NCBI GenBank assembly: GCA_910578185.1
Contig: CAJTPN010000014.1
Coordinates: forward strand, 1 to 64,000
Source: an uncultured Acetatifactor sp.
GTDB taxonomy: Bacteria; Bacillota; Clostridia; Lachnospirales; Lachnospiraceae
Length of the DNA: 64,000 bases
Reading direction: 5' to 3'
Program-made: the position numbers and the translations under genes
Shown here: piece after piece, positions 42,956 through 49,789 of the stretch
Numbering within the stretch: the first letter of the stretch is position 1
Layout: each line of letters starts with the position of its first letter
Notes under the pieces: model-generated
What the model was told of the DNA's origin: nothing
Database searches by the model: none
Seen by the model: only the letters and a program-made list of their open reading frames with translations

Positions 42956-43082
42956 GGAGTGGAGAGACGGAACTAATAAAAACAGTCTCGGAGCGAGACG
43001 CCTGGAAGGAGAGCTCAGCCGCGAAAGCGGGTGAGAGATCCTTCCCAGTAAGGGGCGAGGAGTGGAGAGACGGAACTAATAA
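42956..43082 (+). repeat. 24-bp direct repeat between the two ABC subunit genes
   Basis: A 24-bp sequence starting GGAGTGGAGAGACGG and ending AACTAATAA occurs at 42956-42979 and again at 43059-43082, 103 bp apart. Between them is a hairpin GTCTCG-GAG-CGAGAC. The offset is not a multiple of three, so the copies do not arise from a coding repeat. Confidence 0.85.
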
Positions 43083-43098
43083 TAGAAAGAAGAGCGCC

Positions 43099-44853
43099 AT
43101 GGAACAGGAAAAGAAGAGATATTCTAAGAAAACAATTTTAAGATTGGGCAAGTACATGTTAAAGTATAAGTGGATGCTGGTATTTGCGGCGATTTGTACC
43201 TTGGGCAGTAATCTTTTTTCTCTGATTGGGCCCAAGCTGACCGGACTATGCATAGGCGCCGTGGAGCCGGGAAAGGGAGCGGTGGATTTTGGCGAAGTAT
43301 TTTACTATGCGGCATGGATGGCGGGATTTTATGTGATATCTGCAGTTATGTCCTATGGGCTTCAGGTGCTGATGCTGACAATCAGCCGTAAGGTGGTATA
43401 TCGCATGCGTCAGGATGTATTTGAAAAGCTGATGACGTTGCCGGTGGGATATTTTGACATACATCAGACGGGTGATATTATCAGCCGTATTTCCTATGAT
43501 ATAGACACCGTAAATGCGTCTCTTTCCAATGATCTGGTACAGCTTTTGACAACGGTGATCACTGTGGTGGGAGCGCTTGTGATGATGATTACCATCTCTC
43601 CCAAGCTGGTTCTGGTATTTGCTTTTACGGTACCGCTGTCCGTTGTTATCACTAAATATATCACGGGCAAGACCCGTCCGCTTTTTCGTATGCGCTCTGC
43701 CAAGCTAGGGGAGATGAACGGCTTTGTGGAGGAAATGATTACAGGACAGAAGACGCTGAAGGCATATGGCAGAGAAGAATATACGCAGGAGCGTTTTAAC
43801 GGTAAAAACAAAGATGCGGTGGACGCTTATTACCGTGCTGAGTATTATGGGAGCATTGTGGGGCCCTGTGTAAACTTTATCAATAATTTGTCTTTATCTT
43901 TAATCAGTGTATTCGGAGCGCTTCTGTATTTGTCCGGGGCTATGCTGATCAGGGATATATCTTCTTTTGTGCTGTATTCTCGTAAGTTTTCGGGACCGAT
44001 TAACGAGGCGGCTAATATTTTCAGCGAGTTGCAGTCGGCTTTGGCAGCGGCGGAGAGAGTCTTTAGGCTGATTGACGAGGAACCGGAACCAGCGGATGCG
44101 GATGGCGCAAGAGAACTTACGGAAGTCAGAGGGGACGTGAAAATAAAGCATGTGAGCTTTGGATATGTTCCGGGGAAAACAATTATTCATGATTTGAGCT
44201 TTGAGGCAAAGCCGGGAAGGCTGATTGCCATTGTGGGACCTACCGGTGCGGGTAAGACAACGTTAATCAATTTGCTGATGCGGTTCTATGATCCGGACAG
44301 CGGAGAGATCACAGTGGACGAACAGAGTACGGAACTTCTGACCAGAAGAAGTCTTCGCAGAGCATATGCCATGGTTTTACAGGATACGTGGCTCTTTTAT
44401 GGCAGTATTTATGAAAATCTGGCATACGGCAAGGAAGGCGCCACCAGGGAGGAGGTGGAAGCGGCGGCTAAGGCGGCCAGGATACATTCCTTTATCAAAA
44501 GGCTTCCCCAAGGATATGATACCATATTGACGGACGAAGGTACCAATATTTCAAAGGGGCAGAAGCAGCTGCTGACCATTGCACGGGCTATGCTTCTAAA
44601 TGCAAAAATGCTGATTTTGGACGAGGCCACGTCCAACGTGGATACTCGTACCGAGCGGCAGATACAGAAGGCAATGCTGAAGCTGATGGAGGGAAAAACC
44701 TGTTTTGTGATTGCGCACAGATTATCCACCATTGAACATGCGGATCTGATACTTGTGGTCAACAATGGAGAAGTGGTAGAACAGGGTACGCATAAAAAGT
44801 TGATGGAGAAGCAGGGAGTGTACCGGAAATTGTATAACGCGCAGTTTGAATAA
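43099..44853 (+). CDS. ABC exporter half-transporter with canonical ATP site
   Basis: A 584-residue exporter subunit with six membrane helices and an intact ATPase domain: GPTGAGKTT (about 378-386), LQDTWLFYG at the Q-loop, signature NISKGQKQLLTIARAM, Walker B LILDEATSNVD and switch IAHRLSTIEHAD. It supplies the catalytic half of a heterodimeric exporter with the preceding gene. ATG 43099 matches usual family starts, although its ribosome site (AAGAAGAG) is weak; an upstream TTG frame continues to 42949 through the intergenic repeat and is probably untranslated. Confidence 0.9.
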   Translation: MEQEKKRYSKKTILRLGKYMLKYKWMLVFAAICTLGSNLFSLIGPKLTGLCIGAVEPGKGAVDFGEVFYYAAWMAGFYVISAVMSYGLQVLMLTISRKVVYRMRQDVFEKLMTLPVGYFDIHQTGDIISRISYDIDTVNASLSNDLVQLLTTVITVVGALVMMITISPKLVLVFAFTVPLSVVITKYITGKTRPLFRMRSAKLGEMNGFVEEMITGQKTLKAYGREEYTQERFNGKNKDAVDAYYRAEYYGSIVGPCVNFINNLSLSLISVFGALLYLSGAMLIRDISSFVLYSRKFSGPINEAANIFSELQSALAAAERVFRLIDEEPEPADADGARELTEVRGDVKIKHVSFGYVPGKTIIHDLSFEAKPGRLIAIVGPTGAGKTTLINLLMRFYDPDSGEITVDEQSTELLTRRSLRRAYAMVLQDTWLFYGSIYENLAYGKEGATREEVEAAAKAARIHSFIKRLPQGYDTILTDEGTNISKGQKQLLTIARAMLLNAKMLILDEATSNVDTRTERQIQKAMLKLMEGKTCFVIAHRLSTIEHADLILVVNNGEVVEQGTHKKLMEKQGVYRKLYNAQFE

Positions 44854-44865
44854 CAATAATATCTA

Positions 44866-44894
44866 TTGAGTTTTTTCACATTATTTGGTATTAT
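44866..44894 (+). promoter_or_regulatory. Promoter of the flavoprotein gene
   Basis: TTGAGT (44866-44871), 17-bp spacer, TATTAT (44889-44894). Confidence 0.5.
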
Positions 44895-44983
44895 TTTATT
44901 ATGACGGATTGGATGCCATATTGGTGTGAGCAGCGGATCGGTTCTGACAGGCAAAACCTGGAATCAAAAGTTGAGGAAAGAAA

Positions 44984-45526
44984 ATGAATATCTTGATTGT
45001 TAATTGCAGTCCTGTAAAAAATGGTGCAACAGCTGAAATTGTAAAACTGGTAAGCCAATTTGTAAATGCAGGTAATCATGTTAAAATGTTATGCATAGAT
45101 GATTATGAAATTAAGTACTGCAGAGGGTGCCGAAAATGTCATACAACAGCGGAATGTTTTCAGGAAGATGATGTGAAAACAATCATGGCGCAATATGAAT
45201 GGGCAGACAAAATTGTTTCTGTGTCTCCTTCCTATTGGGCAGATATTCCCGGTCAATTTAAAGTATTTATAGATAGATGTACGCCCTGGTGTAATACACA
45301 TGAGCCGCATGCAGCTGTTTCAAGCGGAAAGAAAGGATATACGATTGTTTTAAGAACTGGTTCCAGTATGCCGGAATGTGAAAGGATAATAGCCAGTATA
45401 GAGCATTTTTATGGACATCTGGAGATAGAAGCGAGCGGTAATCTGGGATTATGTTCCATAGAACACAAAGAAGACGTTGCAGGAAGGGTTGATGAAATAA
45501 AGAGTTTTTGTGAATCACTTTTGTAA
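44984..45526 (+). CDS. Flavodoxin-fold NAD(P)H-dependent FMN oxidoreductase, iron-sulfur flavoprotein-like
   Basis: A 180-residue flavodoxin-fold protein. The FMN phosphate loop is NCSPVKNGATAE near the N-terminus, and SPSYWADIPGQFKVFIDR is the typical second motif. The segment YCRGCRKCHTTAECFQEDD spaces four Cys as C-x2-C-x2-C-x5-C, the pattern of iron-sulfur flavoproteins, so an FeS cluster beside FMN is possible. GAGGAAAG precedes the ATG. The gene looks more A/T-rich than its neighbours, hinting at transfer. The electron partner is unknown. Confidence 0.82.
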   Translation: MNILIVNCSPVKNGATAEIVKLVSQFVNAGNHVKMLCIDDYEIKYCRGCRKCHTTAECFQEDDVKTIMAQYEWADKIVSVSPSYWADIPGQFKVFIDRCTPWCNTHEPHAAVSSGKKGYTIVLRTGSSMPECERIIASIEHFYGHLEIEASGNLGLCSIEHKEDVAGRVDEIKSFCESLL

Positions 45527-45612
45527 AAAGGGAGAGGAATTTTCGCACAATAAGAGATAGGTGTTGAGAGAGGAATCAATGCTATATTAAATAATAAAAT
45601 GGAGGAATTATC

Positions 45613-46854
45613 ATGGCAAAGAAACGCAATATTATCGTAGGGCAGTCGGGCGGACCCACTGCCGTCATCAATTCCAGTCTGGCAGGTGTCTATAAGACGG
45701 CCAAGGAGAGAGGATTTTGCAAGGTGTATGGAATGTTGCACGGCATTCAGGGATTCATGGACGAGCAGTATATAGATTTGTCCACACAGATTCATTCCGA
45801 TCTGGATATTGAATTGCTCAAGAGAACACCTTCCGCTTTCCTGGGTTCCTGTCGGTTCAAGCTTCCGGAGATTCATGAAGATGCGGAAATCTATGAAAAG
45901 ATATTTCAAATTCTGGATAAGCTTGAAATAGAGGCATTTATCTATATTGGCGGAAATGATTCCATGGATACCATCAAAAAACTTTCCGATTATGCCATTG
46001 TAAAAGGGCATGATCAGAAGTTTTTAGGCGTGCCTAAGACCATTGACAACGATTTGGCGCTTACAGATCATACGCCTGGCTTCGGAAGCGCAGCAAAATA
46101 TATTGCCACATCCACAAAGGAAATTATCAGGGATGCTCTGGGGCTGACTTACAATGATAAGGAAGCCATCACTGTCCTGGAAGTGATGGGAAGAAATGCA
46201 GGATGGCTTACAGGTGCCGCAGCTCTTGCCAGAACCGAGGATTGTGAAGGACCGGATGCAATTTATCTGCCTGAGGTGGTATTTGATATTGATAAGTTCC
46301 TGAAAACCACAAAAGATCTGTTAAAGAAGAAGGAATCCGTTGTGATTGCCGTATCCGAGGGAATCAAGCTTGCCGATGGCAGATATGTCTGTGAACTTTC
46401 CGGCGGAGCTGATTATGTGGACGCATTTGGACATAAGCAGTTACAGGGAACGGCAGCTTACCTGGCGGGATTTTTAGGCGCTGAGACCGGTTGTAAGACG
46501 CGAAGTATTGAATTTTCTACCCTGCAGAGAAGTGCCTCCCATATGGCATCCCGCGTTGACGTGGATGAGGCGTTCATGGTGGGAGGTGCTGCGGTGAAAG
46601 CGGCGGATGAAGGAGACAGCGGCAAAATGGTGGTTATTGATCGTGTATCGGATGATCCTTATCAGAGTGCTGCCGGAATTTATGATGTTCACAGAATTGC
46701 AAATCACGAAAAGACAGTGCCCCGTTCCTGGCTGAATGAGGAAGGTAATTATGTGACGGAGGAATTTATCAATTATATTGAACCGCTGATCCATGGTAAC
46801 TATGAACCGTTTATGGTCAACGGTTTACCCAGGCATTTGGTTTTGAAGAAATAG
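45613..46854 (+). CDS. Pyrophosphate-dependent 6-phosphofructokinase
   Basis: A 413-residue phosphofructokinase phosphorylating fructose 6-phosphate. The N-terminal loop VGQSGGPTAVINSS, the GGNDSMDT motif (Asp where ATP enzymes have GGDGS), and PKTIDNDL with the Lys diagnostic of pyrophosphate users indicate PPi rather than ATP as donor. Further motifs are EVMGRNAGWL and PEVVFDIDKF. ATG 45613 has GGAGG 7 nt upstream. PPi-PFK makes the step reversible and saves ATP, as in many anaerobes. Confidence 0.92.
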   Translation: MAKKRNIIVGQSGGPTAVINSSLAGVYKTAKERGFCKVYGMLHGIQGFMDEQYIDLSTQIHSDLDIELLKRTPSAFLGSCRFKLPEIHEDAEIYEKIFQILDKLEIEAFIYIGGNDSMDTIKKLSDYAIVKGHDQKFLGVPKTIDNDLALTDHTPGFGSAAKYIATSTKEIIRDALGLTYNDKEAITVLEVMGRNAGWLTGAAALARTEDCEGPDAIYLPEVVFDIDKFLKTTKDLLKKKESVVIAVSEGIKLADGRYVCELSGGADYVDAFGHKQLQGTAAYLAGFLGAETGCKTRSIEFSTLQRSASHMASRVDVDEAFMVGGAAVKAADEGDSGKMVVIDRVSDDPYQSAAGIYDVHRIANHEKTVPRSWLNEEGNYVTEEFINYIEPLIHGNYEPFMVNGLPRHLVLKK

Positions 46855-46870
46855 AGATGGGCTGAAATGG

Positions 46871-46897
46871 AGCGGCAGGCATTTTTTGCCTGCCGCT
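46871..46897 (+). terminator. Strong hairpin after the PPi-PFK gene
   Basis: 11-bp perfect stem AGCGGCAGGCA / TGCCTGCCGCT with a T5 loop; the T-run expected after a classical terminator is absent. Confidence 0.65.
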
Positions 46898-47020
46898 GAA
46901 CATTCTTACTAAGTGGATTTTTTTACTCAAATCGATCTTGCTTGAAGGGGTGGTAAGGGGAATCCTTGGGGTATTTGATGCATATATTGCATAGAAGAAA
47001 GCAGCAAGGTAAGATCGAAT

Positions 47021-47719
47021 ATGAGAAAGATAATAAAGGTATTTTTACTTTTTGATTTGATGATGGGAGCGTTGTTCCTCGGGGCGTATGGATTGAAGGG
47101 CGAAGCACTGGTTACGGACAGCGGGCTGGTACGGATGGCGGAAGCGGAGGAACAACAGGACGAAATACGGAAGATTGCAATTACCTTTGATGACGGGCCG
47201 CATCCTTCTTATACGGAACAACTGTTGGACGGGCTGAAGGAGAGAGGGATCCACGCTACTTTTTTTGTCACAGGGGAACACGCTCAGCTGCATCCGGAAA
47301 TCATTAAGCGGATGCAGGAAGAAGGACATTTAATTGGCAATCATACATACAGTCACATTCAGCTGACAAAAAATAATCGAAACTCCTTCAAAGAGGAGCT
47401 TGTTAAGACCAATGAAATTCTGAAAGAGATTACCGGACAGGAAGTGCAATATGTGCGTCCTCCTTACGGTTCCTGGGATAAATCCTTTGAGAAAGAACTG
47501 AATATGTTTCCGGTGCTATGGACTGTGGATCCTCTGGACTGGTGCTCTAAAAATGTAAGCTGTATTGCTGATAAAATTGTCAGCAAAACCGGAGAAAATG
47601 ACATTATTTTGATGCATGATTATTATGAAACTTCTGTGACGGCAGCACTGCAGGCCATTGACGAACTGCTGGAGAAGGGCTACACATTTGTGACAGTGGA
47701 TGAGATTTTGTTTGATTGA
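47021..47719 (+). CDS. Polysaccharide deacetylase (CE4/NodB family)
   Basis: A 232-residue protein with an N-terminal membrane anchor or signal (FLLFDLMMGALFLGAYG) and a NodB domain at about 50-232. All CE4 motifs are seen: TFDDGPHPS with the catalytic base Asp, HTYSH metal His pair, RPPYGS, the Trp/Asp motif WTVDPLDW and LMHDYYE. Such enzymes remove acetyl groups from peptidoglycan GlcNAc or MurNAc, or from related polymers, often increasing lysozyme resistance. AAGGT lies upstream of the ATG. The substrate cannot be decided. Confidence 0.92.
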   Translation: MRKIIKVFLLFDLMMGALFLGAYGLKGEALVTDSGLVRMAEAEEQQDEIRKIAITFDDGPHPSYTEQLLDGLKERGIHATFFVTGEHAQLHPEIIKRMQEEGHLIGNHTYSHIQLTKNNRNSFKEELVKTNEILKEITGQEVQYVRPPYGSWDKSFEKELNMFPVLWTVDPLDWCSKNVSCIADKIVSKTGENDIILMHDYYETSVTAALQAIDELLEKGYTFVTVDEILFD

Positions 47720-47791
47720 AGTATTGAGAGTACTTTAAGTATAAAATGGGGAAAATAAAGCCAATAAAACAAAGTGGCTGGAGGCTATACA

Positions 47792-48079
47792 GTGAAGGAA
47801 AAAACATATGAATATGAGTCTGTTATTTACAGTGCGGGTGACACGGGAGGCGCATATGTGGCATTTCCCTATGATATCAGGAAAGAATTTGGCCGGGGCC
47901 GGGTAAAGGTTCATGTCACATTTGATGGTGAAGCATATGATGGCAGTATTGTAAATATGGGGGTGAAAAATGCTGACGGCAGTGTGTGCTATATAATCGG
48001 TATCCGAAAGGAAATCCGTTTGAAAATAGGAAAACAACCTGGGGACAGGGTGTCAGTGACGGTCAGAGAAAGAGAATGA
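47792..48079 (+). CDS. DUF1905 domain protein
   Basis: A 95-residue small beta-rich protein matching DUF1905 (PF08922): YESVIYSAGDTGGAYVAFPYD, then GRVKVHVTFDG and a final GDRVSVTVRE. The start is GTG 47792 with GGAGG 7 nt upstream. It is followed 16 bp later by a small helical-protein gene, likely in one transcript. The biochemical function is unknown. The N-terminal part of the protein at 58546 has similar shape. Confidence 0.78.
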   Translation: MKEKTYEYESVIYSAGDTGGAYVAFPYDIRKEFGRGRVKVHVTFDGEAYDGSIVNMGVKNADGSVCYIIGIRKEIRLKIGKQPGDRVSVTVRERE

Positions 48080-48095
48080 GGGAGGTGCTTTTTGA

Positions 48096-48293
48096 ATGGA
48101 TGAGCATCGTTTGGAGGCATTTGAGAAGATGCTTGCAGCAGTGCAGGAAGAGTATGCCAATATAATAACCAGGATGGAAAAATTAAAAGCGGAGGGAAAG
48201 GTAAAAACCGTAACTTATCAACAGCTGATGGCGCGTAAGATGATGTACCAGAATATGCTCTCCATGTATCAAATATACGGCTTGACAGAATAG
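48096..48293 (+). CDS. Small helical protein of unknown function
   Basis: A 65-residue, almost entirely helical protein (LEAFEKMLAAVQEEYANIIT...) with no Cys, membrane helix or signal. GGGAGGTG lies upstream of ATG 48096. It sits between the DUF1905 and KptA genes with short gaps, so the three may be co-transcribed. I do not recognise the family. Confidence 0.6.
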   Translation: MDEHRLEAFEKMLAAVQEEYANIITRMEKLKAEGKVKTVTYQQLMARKMMYQNMLSMYQIYGLTE

Positions 48294-48341
48294 CGTAGAA
48301 AGCAAAACAAGATCAATACGAAGGGTGAGGAGGAAAAGGAC

Positions 48342-48905
48342 ATGGGGAAATTAGATTCTTTAAGTGTCTTTTTGAGTCTGGTACTACGACACAAGCCGGA
48401 AGAGGCCAATATAACCGTGGATGAGCATGGATGGGCAAATGTGGATGAATTGTTGGAAGGCATCAATGGGACCGGAAGAGAAATTGACAGAAATGTGTTG
48501 GAGGAGATCGTAAGGACGGATAATAAGCAGAGATACTCTTTCAATGCGGACAAGACTATGATCCGTGCCAATCAGGGACATAGCATACCGGTGGAATTAG
48601 AGTGGGAGGAACAGAAACCGCCGGAAGTTCTCTATCACGGTACGGCGGAAAAATTTCTGGAAAGCATTGACAGAGAAGGGTTAAAGCCCATGAGCAGACT
48701 TTATGTTCATTTGTCAAAAGATGTGGAAACCGCCGCGAAAGTTGGTGGGCGCCATGGCAAGGCTGTGGTATTGCGGATACATAGCGGTGATATGTATAGA
48801 GCTGGTGAAACTTTTTATCAGTCTGAAAATGGCGTATGGCTTACCAGGAGGGTGGACGTGAAATATATTGAAAGATTTAACGCTGCGTCCTGTGAGCACA
48901 AGTGA
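48342..48905 (+). CDS. kptA: RNA 2'-phosphotransferase (KptA/Tpt1)
   Basis: A 187-residue KptA/Tpt1 enzyme, which transfers an internal RNA 2'-phosphate to NAD+, giving ADP-ribose 1''-2''-cyclic phosphate and nicotinamide. The N-terminal winged-helix half begins LSVFLSLVLRHKPEEA with the conserved Arg-His. Other catalytic-site segments are IRANQGHS, LYHGTAEKF and GRHGKAVVLRI. GAGGAGG precedes the ATG. Bacteria lack the tRNA splicing pathway that makes this substrate in yeast, so its bacterial role is unsettled. Confidence 0.92.
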   Translation: MGKLDSLSVFLSLVLRHKPEEANITVDEHGWANVDELLEGINGTGREIDRNVLEEIVRTDNKQRYSFNADKTMIRANQGHSIPVELEWEEQKPPEVLYHGTAEKFLESIDREGLKPMSRLYVHLSKDVETAAKVGGRHGKAVVLRIHSGDMYRAGETFYQSENGVWLTRRVDVKYIERFNAASCEHK

Positions 48906-48960
48906 TTTAAGGCATAGCCTTACAGTAGCTGGTATTCCAAAGGAAGGTAGCAGGTACTAA

Positions 48961-49191
48961 GCATGCCGCAAGAAATCAAACGATTGGGGAGCGGCAGGGT
49001 TTGCAGCTTCACACTGTGAAGATGGAACTGGAAAGATTATATATTCTGCGAATGTTGAGATTTTTGAAAATTGGATCGAGGGTAGAGTGGAAATAATCAG
49101 CGGCGTTCCTGTTGTGAGTGTAGACGGGCTTATGCGGATGAAAAAGAAACCGGGCAGAGAAAGAGATCTGGCGGACATTGCCTTATTATAA
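48961..49191 (+). pseudogene. 3' remnant of a nucleotidyltransferase-like gene
   Basis: One frame after an in-frame TAA at 48958-48960 stays open to TAA 49189-49191 without a start codon or ribosome site. It ends VVSVDGLMRMKKKPGRERDL-ADIALL, the typical C-terminus of small nucleotidyltransferases (LI-x-LK...GR-x-KDL-x-DI). The N-terminal catalytic half is missing. The fragment is probably decayed. Confidence 0.5.
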
Positions 49192-49220
49192 ATATTATTT
49201 GAGAAACAAGAAATTTTTTG

Positions 49221-49249
49221 TTGACAAATGTGATAATACTTGATATAAT
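49221..49249 (+). promoter_or_regulatory. Promoter of the tRNA-Thr gene
   Basis: Perfect TTGACA (49221-49226), 17-bp spacer, perfect TATAAT (49244-49249). Confidence 0.9.
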
Positions 49250-49283
49250 ATTTTTCGGTGATAGCGAGAGGCATTCACTTGAT

Positions 49284-49356
49284 GCTGCTGTGGCTCAGTC
49301 GGTAGAGCGTCGCATTGGTAGTGCGGAGGTCACGGGTCCGATTCCCGTCAGCAGCT
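49284..49356 (+). tRNA. tRNA-Thr (anticodon GGT)
   Basis: A 73-nt cloverleaf: acceptor GCTGCTG / CAGCAGC with discriminator T, D arm GCTC / GAGC, anticodon stem TCGCA / TGCGG (one G-U) with loop TTGGTAG, and T arm ACGGG / CCCGT with loop TCCGATT. The anticodon GGT reads ACC and ACU threonine codons. CCA is not encoded. The gene is solitary, with its own promoter and terminator. Confidence 0.95.
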
Positions 49357-49368
49357 TGATATAAAGTA

Positions 49369-49404
49369 GCGAAAACTGTGGCAATTCATGGTTTTCGCTT
49401 TTTT
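49369..49404 (+). terminator. Terminator of the tRNA gene
   Basis: 8-bp stem GCGAAAAC / GTTTTCGC, 14-nt loop, then six T. Confidence 0.92.
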
Positions 49405-49421
49405 GTGTACCTAAAATCATG

Positions 49422-49690
49422 TTGACAGGTGTAGACAGTCTATTGTAAGATTTTTGCAATCAGGTCATTGGTATGGCTTTTTGCTGGCAGCTTAGGCAGC
49501 ATTAATATATGCCCGAGTTTGTCGAAAATTTCATTATATTAGTAGGGCTGGACAAACTGGTAAAGGGCAATAATAGTGTTTGCTTAAAATTTATGTTGGA
49601 AAGCTAATTAGGTATTCTGAGTTTAAACTAGTGCTTCGTCCGACGGAAATTGGACTTCTGGGTTGCCTGGCGCTTAACAGTGCCAGGCAA
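49422..49690 (+). other. Promoter-to-hairpin stretch without a CDS (possible small RNA)
   Basis: TTGACA (49422-49427), 18-bp spacer and TAAGAT (49446-49451) form a good promoter with no credible gene after it. Downstream are paired segments AGTTTGTC / GACAAACT enclosed by GCCC / GGGC, and a final hairpin TTGCCTGGC (49663-49671) / GCCAGGCAA (49682-49690) followed by AATTTT. A transcript of about 235 nt is possible. I cannot match it to a known RNA. A 71-codon frame at 49580-49795 has no ribosome site. Confidence 0.3.
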
Positions 49691-49789
49691 AATTTTGACG
49701 ACGATGCGGATCCAGCGACTAGAAATTTCAACGTTTTATGGTATATGCAGCTAAAAAGCCATTATGCAATAGTGCAGTGTATTGTAATT

